Source: Demequina iriomotensis (GTDB taxonomy: Bacteria; Actinomycetota; Actinomycetes; Actinomycetales; Demequinaceae). Taken from it: a stretch of DNA of 64,000 bases. Shown here piece after piece: positions 17,928-26,775 of this stretch; the stretch's first letter is position 1; every line of letters starts with the position of its first letter. The stretch spans positions 248,001 through 312,000 of the forward strand of contig NZ_BBME01000010.1 in the NCBI RefSeq assembly GCF_000971395.1. Reading direction: 5' to 3'. The notes beneath the pieces were generated by a model. It had not been told where the DNA came from and ran no database searches. It worked only from the letters and a program-made list of their open reading frames with translations. The position numbers and the translations under genes were made by a program.

Positions 17928-18415
17928 GACTGCATCTCCTCTGTGAGCGCGATGAGCTCGGCCGAGGCGGTGGCGACCGCGCCGTCGAGCGCTTCCTGGA
18001 TCTCCGGGGACATCGGACCGAAGTCGAAGGTCCTCGCCTCGACCCCGACGACCGTGACGTGCGCGGGCAGCGTGCCCAGCGTGCGCGCGAGCTCGACCGC
18101 TCCGGCCAGCCCGAAGGCGTGGCTCCCGCCGCGACCGGCCGCCGTGAAGGCATGGGTGGGCAGCGGCTCGCCCGCGTCGCCGACCTCGCGGATGTGCAGC
18201 GTCCCCGGGCTGCGGCCCGAGGCGACCGCGTCGACGACCAGCGCCGCGCCGTGGCCGGCCCACAGCTGGACCAGCTGGGTCGGGTCCTCCCGGGTGACCA
18301 CGTCGACGCCGTCCATGCCCAGCGCGGCCAGGCGCTCGGCGACCGCGGGGCCCACCGCATCGTCCCCCCGGTCGGGGCTGCCGAGGCCGACCACCAGCAC
18401 GCGTCCCGCGGTCAT
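17918..18415 (-). CDS. [NiFe]-hydrogenase maturation protease
   Basis: A 165-residue HyaD/HycI-type endopeptidase that trims the C-terminal tail of the large subunit after nickel insertion. Seen: VLVVGLGSPDRGDDAVGPAV with the nickel-sensing acidic residue, and VVDAVASGRSPGTLHI with the second Asp. The start overlaps the large-subunit stop (ATGA). The large subunit next door ends shortly after its last Cys-His motif, leaving only a short tail to be cleaved. Confidence 0.88.
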   Translation of the reverse strand: MTAGRVLVVGLGSPDRGDDAVGPAVAERLAALGMDGVDVVTREDPTQLVQLWAGHGAALVVDAVASGRSPGTLHIREVGDAGEPLPTHAFTAAGRGGSHAFGLAGAVELARTLGTLPAHVTVVGVEARTFDFGPMSPEIQEALDGAVATASAELIALTEEMQSCA

Positions 18416-19719
18416 GATCGCTTCACCCGTAGATCCAGGAAATGCGTGGCGCAGGAGATGCACGGGTCGTAGTTGCGGATCGCCTCCTCGCAGCGGTGGG
18501 TGAGCATGTGGTCGTCGAGATCGGTCCACTGCTCGGCGGCCCGGCGGAGGTCCGCCTCGATGCTGGCCTGGTTCTGCGAGGTGGGCGGCACGATCTGCGC
18601 GTCCGTGATGATCCCGTCCGCGTCGATGCGGTACCGATGCCAGATGAGACCGCGCGGCGCCTCGGAGGCCCCGATGGCCTCCCCCTCACGAGGCGCCACG
18701 GGCACGGAGGGCGGGTGGCCGTCGTGCCAACCGTCGATGATGCGCAGCGCCTCCTCGAAGGCGTAGGCGAGCTCGACGGTCCGGACGATGATCGACTTGA
18801 ACGGGTTGCGGCACGTCTCGCCGAGCCCCGCGCGGAGAGCCGCCTCCTGCGTGGACGGGCTCAGCTGGTCGAAGTTGAGGCTGTAGCGCGCGAGCGGGCC
18901 CACGACGTAGGGCTGGCCGTCGAAGGACGCGTGCAGGGCGTTGGAGTGCGCGACGTGGAACTCCGTGATGTGGTCGGGGATCTCGGCGACCGGGACCTGG
19001 AGCCCCGTGGTGGTGACGATGCGGGTGCCGCGCTCGAGCGGGTACCGATCCGGGTGACGCAGGGCGACGTAGGTGTACTCCTGCTCGAACTCCGGGAAGT
19101 CGAAGCCCGCGACGAGCGCCACGGCCTCCAGCGCATCGTCCCTCCCCTGCGCGAGCGCGGGCCGCAACTTCTGCAGCTCGGCGACCATGGGCATGCGGTA
19201 GAAGCCGCCGACCTTCACGTTGACGGGGTGGATGGCGCGGCCGCCGACCGCGGTCATGAGGTCGTTGCCCGCCTTCTTGAGGCGCAGCGCCATCTGCACC
19301 ACGTCGGGGTGGTCCGCGGCCATCTCGATCGCGCCCTCGTAGCCCAGGAAGTCCGGCGCGTGCAGCATGAAGATGTGGAGCGCGTGGGACTCGATCCACT
19401 CGCCGCAGTAGAGCAGGCGCCGCATCTCCTGGATCTCCGGGGTGGTCTGCGCGCCGCAGATGGTCTCCATCGCCTCGGTGGATGCGGACTGGTACGCGAC
19501 CGGGCAGATGCCGCAGATACGTGCGGTGATGTCGGGCGGCTCGGTGAACTTGCGTCCCCGCAGGAAGCCCTCGTAGAAGCGCGGCGGCTCGAAGATGTTG
19601 AGCTTCACGTCCGTGACGCGGCCGTCCTTGAACTCGATGTGCATGCCGCCCTCGCCCTCGACGCGCGCGAGCATGCCGACCTGCATCACCTGGCCGCCGT
19701 CCTTGAGCTGATGGGTCAT
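18412..19719 (-). CDS. hyhL: [NiFe]-hydrogenase large (alpha) subunit, group 3b-like
   Basis: Catalytic subunit of 435 residues. The nickel-iron site ligands are in RICGICP (C69, C72) and [11 protein letters not shown] (C420, C423), with a short tail after His426 for the maturation protease. The wording of both motifs and the partner genes (beta, gamma, delta) point to the cytosolic NAD(P)-linked group 3b, called Hyh in mycobacteria. These enzymes couple H2 to NAD(P)H and help redox balance under low oxygen. ATGA overlaps join it to the small subunit and the protease. Confidence 0.94.
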   Translation of the reverse strand: MTHQLKDGGQVMQVGMLARVEGEGGMHIEFKDGRVTDVKLNIFEPPRFYEGFLRGRKFTEPPDITARICGICPVAYQSASTEAMETICGAQTTPEIQEMRRLLYCGEWIESHALHIFMLHAPDFLGYEGAIEMAADHPDVVQMALRLKKAGNDLMTAVGGRAIHPVNVKVGGFYRMPMVAELQKLRPALAQGRDDALEAVALVAGFDFPEFEQEYTYVALRHPDRYPLERGTRIVTTTGLQVPVAEIPDHITEFHVAHSNALHASFDGQPYVVGPLARYSLNFDQLSPSTQEAALRAGLGETCRNPFKSIIVRTVELAYAFEEALRIIDGWHDGHPPSVPVAPREGEAIGASEAPRGLIWHRYRIDADGIITDAQIVPPTSQNQASIEADLRRAAEQWTDLDDHMLTHRCEEAIRNYDPCISCATHFLDLRVKRS

Positions 19720-20507
19720 GGCGCACCCCCGGCGGCAACGTTGTCGGAGGCGGCCGCGAACTCGGGCGCGCCGGCGTTGAAGGTCCGGTAGACGCGGACG
19801 ATGTCGGCATTCGACATCCCGAGCTCGGCCAGCTGGCGCGTCATGGCCTCGGTGTTGGCGCTGTCCTGGGGGCCGAAGCAGCCGTAGCAGCCGCGGCCGA
19901 AGCTCGGGCAGAGCGCGCCGCATCCGGCCTGGGTGACGGGGCCGAGGCACGGCGTGCCGGTGGCGACGGGGACGCACACGTTGCCCTTGAGCTTGCACTC
20001 GACGCACACGGAGTAGGTCGGGATGCGGGGCTTGCGGCCGTTGAGGAAGGCCGCGAGCACCTCGACCAGCTGGACCTTGTCGACGGGGCAGCCGCGGAGC
20101 TCGTAGTCGACGTCGATGTGGCTCGCAATGGGTGTGCTGGTGTCGAGCGTCTTGAGGTACTCGGGGTGGGCGTAGACGATGCTGCGGAACTCGTCGACGT
20201 CGGCCCAGTTGCGGAGCGCCTGGATGCCGCCGGCGGTCGCGCATGCGCCGATGGTCACCACGGTGCCGGAGCGCGCACGGATCTCGTGGATGCGCGTCAC
20301 GTCCTCGGGCGTGGTGATGCTCCCCTCCACGAGGGAGAGCTCGTAGGGGCCCTCGACGACCGCGCGGGTGGCCTCGGGGAAGTATGCGATGTGGATGCTC
20401 TCGGCGATCTGGAGCAGCTCGTCCTCGCAATTGAGAAGGCTCAGCTGGCAGCCGTCGCAGGACGCGAACTTCCAGACGGCGAGCTTGGGGCGGGTGTCGG
20501 GGGCCAT
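19716..20507 (-). CDS. hyhS: [NiFe]-hydrogenase small (delta) subunit
   Basis: Electron-transfer subunit of 263 residues with iron-sulfur sites. The proximal cluster motif is SCDGCQ (C17, C20), followed by [15 protein letters not shown], and a C-terminal run of Cys ([36 protein letters not shown]). No Tat signal is present, so the enzyme is cytoplasmic. One base separates it from the gamma gene upstream, and it overlaps the alpha gene by ATGA. Confidence 0.93.
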   Translation of the reverse strand: MAPDTRPKLAVWKFASCDGCQLSLLNCEDELLQIAESIHIAYFPEATRAVVEGPYELSLVEGSITTPEDVTRIHEIRARSGTVVTIGACATAGGIQALRNWADVDEFRSIVYAHPEYLKTLDTSTPIASHIDVDYELRGCPVDKVQLVEVLAAFLNGRKPRIPTYSVCVECKLKGNVCVPVATGTPCLGPVTQAGCGALCPSFGRGCYGCFGPQDSANTEAMTRQLAELGMSNADIVRVYRTFNAGAPEFAAASDNVAAGGAP

Positions 20508-20508
20508 C

Positions 20509-21456
20509 TCACAGCTCCCTCACGTTCACGAGCGGCTCGAGGCGGTCCCACGGCAGCACCGGCCCGTCGACGCAGACGAACAGCTCGCGCAGCTGGCAGT
20601 GGCCGCACAGGCCCACGCCGCACTTCATGCTTCTCTCCATGCTGAGGCGGATCTGCGCCTTCGGGATGCCGCGAGTGTGCAACGCGGAGGCGGCGGACCG
20701 CATCATCACCTCCGGTCCGCACACGAAGGCGAAGGCGTTCCGGGGGTCGAACCCGGCCCGCGCGACCAGCTCCGTCACGAACCCGACCTTGCCCTGGTAG
20801 CCGTAGGGCGCGTTGTCGACGGTCAGCTGGACGTTGACGTCGTTGAGGTCGGCCCAGCGGTGCATCTCGTGGCCGTAGAGGATGTCGTCCGGGGTGCGCG
20901 AACCGTAGAGCAGGAGGACCTTGCCGTAGTCGTCGCGATGGTGGAGGACGTCGAGGATCGCGGGGCGCAGCGGGGCGAGGCCGATGCCGCCGGTGACGAA
21001 GACGACGTCGTGCCCCACCGCATCGTCCACGTCCCATGAGGTGCCGAAGGGTCCGCGGACGCCGACCTCGGTGCCGGGGCTTGCCTCGACCAAGGCCCGC
21101 GTCACCGCGCCGACGTTCCTGATGGTGTGCTCGAGCGGGGCGGGGTCGAAGGGGTCGCCGCTGATGCTGATGGGGACCTCGCCGACGCCGAACGCGTGGA
21201 GCATGGTGAACTGCCCGGCGCGGAAGTCGATCGGGGGCCTTCCGTCCGCCGGATCCAACAGCAGCGTGAAGGTGTCGCGAGTGTCCTGCCGGACGTGGGT
21301 GATGACGTAGCGCCGCGGGACCATCGGGTCGGGGTCGAGGACGGCGGTGGACGATGCGGTCGCCGGGGCGGCGGCGGCCGTGACGGAGGCCGCAGTCGAG
21401 CCTGGCGCGACTCTCGCGTCGAGACCGAAGGGCTCGGGAATGCGGATGTCATCCAT
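20509..21456 (-). CDS. hyhG: Hydrogenase gamma subunit, FAD/NAD(P)-binding reductase
   Basis: Ferredoxin-NADP reductase-like subunit of 315 residues. The flavin site [20 protein letters not shown], the NAD(P) site [24 protein letters not shown] and a C-terminal [2Fe-2S] motif ([12 protein letters not shown] plus a later Cys) are present. It passes electrons between NAD(P)H and the delta subunit. The ATG at 21456 has GGAGG six bases upstream. Its first residues MDDIRI and its 5' region match those of the beta gene at 26509. A Ser/Ala/Thr-rich insert sits at about residues 18-45. Confidence 0.92.
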   Translation of the reverse strand: MDDIRIPEPFGLDARVAPGSTAASVTAAAAPATASSTAVLDPDPMVPRRYVITHVRQDTRDTFTLLLDPADGRPPIDFRAGQFTMLHAFGVGEVPISISGDPFDPAPLEHTIRNVGAVTRALVEASPGTEVGVRGPFGTSWDVDDAVGHDVVFVTGGIGLAPLRPAILDVLHHRDDYGKVLLLYGSRTPDDILYGHEMHRWADLNDVNVQLTVDNAPYGYQGKVGFVTELVARAGFDPRNAFAFVCGPEVMMRSAASALHTRGIPKAQIRLSMERSMKCGVGLCGHCQLRELFVCVDGPVLPWDRLEPLVNVREL

Positions 21457-21474
21457 GACACGCCTCCGCATTCG

Positions 21475-21516
21475 ACGCTAGGCCGCTATTCGAGGCGCAC
21501 GAGGGACCTTGGTCCG
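21475..21516 (-). promoter_or_regulatory. DosR-like box and -10 element, hydrogenase gamma-delta-alpha operon
   Basis: The near-palindrome GGGACCTTGGTCCG at 21503-21516 contains arms GGACC and GGTCC around TT. On the minus strand a TAGCGT element at 21480-21475 lies 32 bases from the box centre, placing the box at about -42, where an activator would contact polymerase. The form fits DosR (DevR)-type operators of actinobacteria. In M. smegmatis the group 3b hydrogenase is DosR-controlled. The same arrangement is found upstream of three other genes in this window. Confidence 0.6.
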
Positions 21517-21559
21517 GGTGCGGCTCGCACGGCGAAACGGGACCGCCCGTCGCGAGGCG

Positions 21560-22858
21560 TCAGGCGGCGAGCTCGAGCGCACCTCGCCCGCCGAGCCTCG
21601 GTTCTCGGGCCAGGTCGACATCGGGCGGAGGGACGAACCACACGCGGTCCCGCGTCACTTTCACCTCCCATCCGTCGTCGTGGATCCTGTGGTGACATCG
21701 CGTGCATAGGAGCACGCCGCGGTCGAGGTCGGTCCGCCCGCGTTTCGCCTTCCATTCGTCCACGTGGTGCGCGTCGCACCAGGCCGCAGGCGCGTGGCAG
21801 AACGCGCACCCGCCGTCCCTCTCGACCAACGCGATCCGTTGCGCCCGTGTGAAGTACCGCCGACCCCTGCCCAGGTCGAGCGGAAGCGACTCACCACCGA
21901 GGACCGCGGGGATCACCTCCGCGTCGACCGCCATGCGCCGGAGCTGCCCGGCGGTGAGAGGCGTCGAGAGCTGGTCGCACTCACCGAGTCCCAGCCCGGT
22001 GCCCAGCGCCTCCTCGCTCAGGCGCACCACCACCGTCGTGGAGACACCGGTCCCGGGCGCGTCGCAGCGGCTGCCGTGGCGCGCGAGGCCCGCCAGCGCG
22101 TCGACGCGCAGCCAGCCCGCCTCGCGCGGATCTTTGGAGGTGTCGCCGCCGTCGCGCTTGCGCGCGAACCCGTCGCGTACCTGCGCGTCGAGCCAGGCGA
22201 TCACGGGCGCCGCAGATGCCGGATCGAGCAGGCCGGAGACCCTCACCATCCCGTCCGCCTGCTCGGTGAGCGCGAGGTAGCGCTCCGACCTCATCCGAGC
22301 CTCGCGCTCGGCCGTGCGGTCGAGGTTCCAGCGAGCGACCACCTGGGCGCACGCTTTGCGCAGCTCCTCGAGCGAGACGCGTCGCGCCTTGGCGACGAGC
22401 CTCCGCTCGATCTCCGCGCGGGGCACCGCGACATCGCCATCTCCCGCCAGCTGGTCGAGGGTGCGCGCCAGCAGGGAGACCTTCGCCGCCGACAGGTCAC
22501 CCGCAGAGAACGCCTCGGCTACACAAGGATGGCGGCCCGTGCCCGGCGGCCCGACAAGCTCGCCCGCCGCGATCAGGTCATGCGCACCGGCCCGGGACCC
22601 GCCCGTCCCGTGCGCCACCATCTGCACGGGGTTGCGGTGCCCGTGGCGACGCGCCAGTCCAGTCCCGACGTCGGGCGCGGAGCGCCGCGCGATCTCCCCG
22701 GCGACGACCGCGGCCGGTACCTCGACGACGCGCTGGAGACGCGCGACGGCGTCGCGCACCGTCAAGAGGTCCGTCTCGGAGAGCCCGGCCACCTCCACGC
22801 CGTCGAACGCGCGCAAGGCCGCGACCGCATCGGCCACCGGCAACAGCGAGATGTTCAT
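21560..22858 (-). CDS. DUF222 HNH endonuclease
   Basis: A 432-residue protein. The long helical N-terminal part is the DUF222 domain common in actinobacteria. The C-terminal HNH nuclease (about 355-415) has CAFCHAPAAWCDAHHVDEW and LLCTRCHHRIHDDGW, so the metal and zinc ligands are intact. Such proteins exist in many copies per genome and some derive from inteins or mobile elements. The start MNISLLPV at 22858 was chosen because longer readings run into the divergent kinase gene. It sits between the gamma and beta hydrogenase genes, apparently as an insertion. Confidence 0.88.
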   Translation of the reverse strand: MNISLLPVADAVAALRAFDGVEVAGLSETDLLTVRDAVARLQRVVEVPAAVVAGEIARRSAPDVGTGLARRHGHRNPVQMVAHGTGGSRAGAHDLIAAGELVGPPGTGRHPCVAEAFSAGDLSAAKVSLLARTLDQLAGDGDVAVPRAEIERRLVAKARRVSLEELRKACAQVVARWNLDRTAEREARMRSERYLALTEQADGMVRVSGLLDPASAAPVIAWLDAQVRDGFARKRDGGDTSKDPREAGWLRVDALAGLARHGSRCDAPGTGVSTTVVVRLSEEALGTGLGLGECDQLSTPLTAGQLRRMAVDAEVIPAVLGGESLPLDLGRGRRYFTRAQRIALVERDGGCAFCHAPAAWCDAHHVDEWKAKRGRTDLDRGVLLCTRCHHRIHDDGWEVKVTRDRVWFVPPPDVDLAREPRLGGRGALELAA

Positions 22859-23032
22859 GTGAGCAGTCCACCACCACGGTCCGACAATCGGGACAAACGG
22901 GGTGCAGGGCGGTGGACAAGGCGCCGCCGGCCTGCCTCCTCCCCGCGCCGACCCACCCGGGAACAGGCACCATAGGCATGAGGGCATCGATGACGGCCCT
23001 CGCTGGTTGAGCACATGTGGTGGGGAGGCCCC

Positions 23033-24247
23033 ATGGTGCAGACCGACGCCGACGCGGGCGCGCGCACGCGCAGCGCGCTCGAACGCATGCAGCGCACCGT
23101 GTACTTCGCGACCGGCCTCGCCACCGTCCTGGTCGCCGCGCTCCCCCGCGGCGCGAACGGCTTCCTCGCGCAGATCGACCAGCTCGAGCCGCCGTTCTGG
23201 GCCTTCACGGTGCTGGTCGGCGTCGCGGTGCCCGCGAGCTACGCCGTCCTCGCCTTCGTCCTGAGCATGCGGACGATGCGCTGGCTGGTGACCGCGTCGG
23301 CGGCGGGCTTCGTGCTGGCGCAGGCGCTGTTCGTGCCGTTCATGACCGTCGGTGTGCTCGAGGACGGCGCCGCGCCGTGGCTCCAAGGCTTCGGCGCGCT
23401 GCACGCGACGCTGCTCGCGGTGGCCTGGAACCGGCCGGCGGTCTGGGCGTATCCCCTGGCGCAGGGGCCGCTGGTCGCGGTCGTGGAGTACCACGCGAGC
23501 GGCGCCATGCTCGAACAGTCGCTGCTCGACGGGCTGGGCGCGCTGGTGACCTGCCTGATCCTCACCGGAGCCGGGGCGGGTGTAGTGACCGCGGCTGCGC
23601 GGCAAGACGAGGAGGCCGCGCGCGCCCGCGAGGAGGCTTCGCTCGAGGCCTCGCTGCGCACCGGCGAGCGCGAGCAGGCCCGCATCAACGCCCTGGTGCA
23701 CGACGAGATCATGTCCGTCCTCCTCGCCGCCGTCCGCACCCCCTCCCCCGCGGGAGTGCCGGAGCGCGCATCGCGGGCGCTGGAGTCCGTCGAGGGGATC
23801 CGCGGCGCGGGCACCCGCTCGCGAGCCTCGGCCTACGACCCAGCCGAGCTGCTCGCCGTGCTGCGCGCGACCGCCGGAGCGATCAGCGAGGACATCCACG
23901 TCGCGGCGACCGTCGCATCGTCCACCCCCGTGCCCGCGGCGGTAGTCGCCTCGCTCGCCGAGGCGACCGGCGAGGCGCTGCGCAACAGCGTCCTCCACGC
24001 GGGCGGGCCGGACGATGCGGTGGCGCGGACGGTCGACGTCGCCGTCACCGAGGGCGAGGTGAGAGTCACGATCCGCGACGACGGCCGCGGCTTCGTCCCC
24101 CGCACCGTCTCGCCGCGCCGGCTCGGCGTGCAGGTGAGCATCCGGGGGCGGATGGCGGCGCTGCGCGGCGGGGGCTCGCGGGTGACGTCGGCGCCCGGTG
24201 CGGGCTGCCTCGTGGAGCTGTGGTGGCGCGCGGAGGAGGCACGGTGA
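23033..24247 (+). CDS. Membrane sensor histidine kinase-like protein (NarL-class)
   Basis: A 404-residue membrane protein with five or six N-terminal helices (about 20-190). A dimerisation helix follows with probable phospho-accepting H223 (NALVHDEIMSVLLA) and a HATPase domain with EALRNSVLHAG (N-box) and DDGRGFVP (G-box). This is the layout of kinases that pair with LuxR-type regulators. GGGGAGG precedes the ATG. The next gene starts within its stop (GTGA). No response regulator lies nearby, so its partner is elsewhere or lost. Confidence 0.78.
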   Translation: MVQTDADAGARTRSALERMQRTVYFATGLATVLVAALPRGANGFLAQIDQLEPPFWAFTVLVGVAVPASYAVLAFVLSMRTMRWLVTASAAGFVLAQALFVPFMTVGVLEDGAAPWLQGFGALHATLLAVAWNRPAVWAYPLAQGPLVAVVEYHASGAMLEQSLLDGLGALVTCLILTGAGAGVVTAAARQDEEAARAREEASLEASLRTGEREQARINALVHDEIMSVLLAAVRTPSPAGVPERASRALESVEGIRGAGTRSRASAYDPAELLAVLRATAGAISEDIHVAATVASSTPVPAAVVASLAEATGEALRNSVLHAGGPDDAVARTVDVAVTEGEVRVTIRDDGRGFVPRTVSPRRLGVQVSIRGRMAALRGGGSRVTSAPGAGCLVELWWRAEEAR

Positions 24248-25284
24248 GCGCCGCATCGTCCGGCGCCGTGCCGGCCGCGGGCGGGACCGACATCAGCCGC
24301 CTGCTCGGGCTGCATACGCGGTACGCGCAGCTGATCCTGGGCGTGTACGTGGTCGCGAACGTGGTGTTCGTGGCGAGCACGGCGGACCTGCTCGACCATG
24401 CGTGGGCCTCATACGCGGCGGTGGCGCTGGTGACGGCCGGGGCGGTGGTGGTGACGCGGCCGCACCCCGACCCGTTCCCGCTGCGGCTCACCTGGGCGGC
24501 GCTGTGCATCGTGGTGACGTCCTCCGCGCTGGTGCTCTACGCGCTGCCGGACTCGGGACCGCTCGGGCGGGCGACCTGGTACCTGGGGGCGACCACGTGG
24601 ATCCTGTGGTTCCTCATCCTGCGCCGGCGGAGGGCGCTCGCGTGGACGGGCGGGCTGGTCATGCTGGTGGAGACCATGGCGTGGGCGGGCGCGTCGGGAC
24701 GCGGGGCGCTGTGGGGGCTGGCGCTTGCGAGCCCGCAGATCCTGCTCATCCTGATCGCGACGCTGTTCGGCGAGGGGCTGCGACGGTCGGCGTGGCGAAT
24801 CCATGCGCTTGCGCAGCGGTCGCTGGACGCGGCGGCGGCGTCCGGGGCCGTCGAGGCGGCGCGGCGCGTGCAGGACGAGCGTGCCGACGAGCTCGCCACC
24901 ATGGTCGGGCCGTCGCTCGCGCTGATCGCGTCTGGGGCTTCACTGAGCGAGGCCGAGCGCGACGAGATCGTGCGGGTCGATGCCCAGCTGCGCGACTCGG
25001 TGCGCGGGCACGGGTTGTCGCTCCCGCCGATCGTCGCGGCGGCGTACCGGGCACGTGCGCGAGGGGTCTCCGTGACGCTGCTGGACGACCTGGGGGCGCC
25101 GCTGTCGTCAGCCGAGACCGATGCCGTGGTCGGCGCGGTGTCGACGGCGCTCGACTCGGCGGCGGGCGGGTCCGTGACGGTGCGGCTGCTGCCCGCGGGA
25201 CGCGAGGAGCTGCTGACGATCGTGTCGCAGGCGGCCGAGGAGATCCGGCGGGTGGTGCTGCCGCGGGGGGCGGCGGCTGTGTAG
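24244..25284 (+). CDS. Membrane protein, degenerate kinase-like partner
   Basis: A 346-residue protein translated from a GTG inside the stop of the preceding gene. It has about six membrane helices (residues 30-190), a linker helix, and a C-terminal region shaped like a reduced kinase core (ETDAVVGAVSTALDSAAGGSVTVRL). No catalytic His or G-box is seen. It is probably a paralogue of the upstream kinase that has lost activity and may act as its partner. After the gene the bases CGGCTGTGTAGG, including its TAG stop, repeat once (25274-25285 and 25291-25302). Confidence 0.65.
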   Translation: MSAASSGAVPAAGGTDISRLLGLHTRYAQLILGVYVVANVVFVASTADLLDHAWASYAAVALVTAGAVVVTRPHPDPFPLRLTWAALCIVVTSSALVLYALPDSGPLGRATWYLGATTWILWFLILRRRRALAWTGGLVMLVETMAWAGASGRGALWGLALASPQILLILIATLFGEGLRRSAWRIHALAQRSLDAAAASGAVEAARRVQDERADELATMVGPSLALIASGASLSEAERDEIVRVDAQLRDSVRGHGLSLPPIVAAAYRARARGVSVTLLDDLGAPLSSAETDAVVGAVSTALDSAAGGSVTVRLLPAGREELLTIVSQAAEEIRRVVLPRGAAAV

Positions 25285-25346
25285 GCGAGGCGGCTGTGTA
25301 GGTGCGGCTGCTGCCGAGGTGGGCGCGCGGCGGCTGAGTGCGCCGC

Positions 25347-25375
25347 GCATCGTCCTGCGGTTGTCAGGACGATGC
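25347..25375. terminator. Bidirectional hairpin built from the GGACGATGC repeat
   Basis: GCATCGTCCTG (25347-25357) and CAGGACGATGC (25365-25375) form a perfect 11-base stem with a 7-base loop between convergent genes. Each arm is a copy of the window-wide GGACGATGCGG repeat, in opposite orientation. The right arm also encodes the last residues and stop of the beta-subunit gene. Inverted pairs of a genome repeat used as terminators are known for DNA uptake sequences in Neisseria and Haemophilus. No T-tract is evident. Confidence 0.55.
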
Positions 25376-26509
25376 GGCGGTCGCCATCCTCCCGAGCGCG
25401 GCGGCCTCCTCGGTGATGTCGATGCCGACGGGGCACCAGGCGATGCAGCGACCGCAGCCGACGCAGCCGAGCATCCCGAACTGGTCCTGCCAGCTGGAGA
25501 GCTTGTGGGTGATCCACTGGCGGTAGCGGGCCTTGACGTCGCCGCGGAGGGGGCCGCCGTGGATGTAGCTGAAGTTCTCGGAGAAGCAGGAGTCCCAGAC
25601 GCGGTGGCGCTCGGCGTTGTCGCCGGCCAAATCACTTGTGTCTTGGATGGTGGTGCAGAAGCACGTCGGGCACACGAGCGTGCAGTTGGTGCAGGCGAGG
25701 CAGCGGGAAGCGACGTCGTCCCAGCGTGGGGACTCTGCGGAGGCCTGGAGGACGTCGTGGATGGTGGCGGTGTTGATTCTTCGTGTTTGGCGGGCCGCCG
25801 CTTGGTCCGTGACCGCTAGTGCTTCCTGCTGCGCTTCCGCGCTGGCCTTGGTGGTCTCGATGGCGTCGGCCACCTCCCTGCCTCGGTCGGTGCCGACCTC
25901 AAGGATGAAGCGGTGGGCCGGCTGCATGACCTCGGTGAGGAGCAGGTCGTAGGCGGGCTCTCGCGTTTGGGGGTTGGTGGCGGCGGGGCGCGGGCCGGTG
26001 CCCATGGAGGCGCAGAAGCAGGTGGCGGCGGGCTCGCCGCAGGCGACGGCGACGGTGAAGGTGCCATCGCGGCGGGCGACGTAGTGGGCGTCGTGGAAGG
26101 GCCTGTCGGCGAGGACTGCATCGTGGATCTGGACGGCGCGGAGGTCGCAGCTCCTTACTCCTAGGAGGGCAATCGACTCTTGTTCGGGCGCGTCACGCTC
26201 GACCGTGAAGTGGCCCTCGTCCCGGCGGCCGCGCCACACGACCTCCTCGGCCGGGAAGAACACCGGCTTGGTGGATTGGGCGGGGTCGGCGAAGCCGAAG
26301 TAGGCATCGTTGTCGCGCCGTCTCAGCCGGTAGGTGCCCGCCTCCTGCGTGTCGCCTACGCCCTGCGGGAGGTCGGAGGCCACATGGATGTCGCCGGTGA
26401 CGATCGCATCGCCCCGAACGGTCGGCCCCACGACGCGGTAGCCGCGCCGTCGCAGCTCCGCGATGAGGGCATCGAGGCCTTCAGGCTTGAGGATTCGGAT
26501 GTCGTCCAT
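25364..26509 (-). CDS. hyhB: Hydrogenase beta subunit, 4Fe-4S protein
   Basis: A 381-residue iron-sulfur subunit of the group 3b hydrogenase. Two ferredoxin-like motifs lie in the C-terminal third: [16 protein letters not shown] and [16 protein letters not shown]. The N-terminal two-thirds match the HydB domain ([18 protein letters not shown]). In usual operons beta directly precedes gamma; here about 3.9 kb with three unrelated genes divides them. It starts MDDIRI at 26509 with GAGGAGG upstream, and its 5' region copies that of gamma. Confidence 0.92.
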   Translation of the reverse strand: MDDIRILKPEGLDALIAELRRRGYRVVGPTVRGDAIVTGDIHVASDLPQGVGDTQEAGTYRLRRRDNDAYFGFADPAQSTKPVFFPAEEVVWRGRRDEGHFTVERDAPEQESIALLGVRSCDLRAVQIHDAVLADRPFHDAHYVARRDGTFTVAVACGEPAATCFCASMGTGPRPAATNPQTREPAYDLLLTEVMQPAHRFILEVGTDRGREVADAIETTKASAEAQQEALAVTDQAAARQTRRINTATIHDVLQASAESPRWDDVASRCLACTNCTLVCPTCFCTTIQDTSDLAGDNAERHRVWDSCFSENFSYIHGGPLRGDVKARYRQWITHKLSSWQDQFGMLGCVGCGRCIAWCPVGIDITEEAAALGRMATAASS

Positions 26510-26527
26510 GACACGCCTCCTCTTGCG

Positions 26528-26569
26528 ACGCTAGGCGTGTTCTCGCGCTGCGCTCGGGACCTTGGTCCG
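26528..26569 (-). promoter_or_regulatory. DosR-like box and -10 element, hydrogenase beta gene
   Basis: GGGACCTTGGTCCG at 26556-26569 is identical to the box of the gamma gene. The minus-strand TAGCGT element is at 26533-26528, the same 32-base distance. The whole 80-base stretch 26496-26575 matches 21443-21522 at 64 positions without gaps. Conservation is complete in the box and around the -10 element and lowest between them, as expected if both sites are functional. DosR-type control is inferred. Confidence 0.6.
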
Positions 26570-26775
26570 GGCGCGGTGCCGCTGTGACGTTCGCCACCTT
26601 CGCCCTTCGGACCCCATCGGGCCCTCACCATCATGGCAAAATGCCGGGACTCCACGCGGAACCATCGACTATGTCAGAGGGGTTCGCTACCGTCGTGGAC
26701 ACGCCGCGGGCGTCGAAACTGGAAGTACTACGGGGTACGAGCCACAGCTGCTCTGCCTTGCTGGGGGGGCAAGAC

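Noticed and set aside
22859-24256. An N-terminal extension of the HNH endonuclease to nearly 900 residues
   Set aside because: The extra part is antisense to the kinase gene and has no domain; MNISLLPV at 22858 is a normal DUF222 start.
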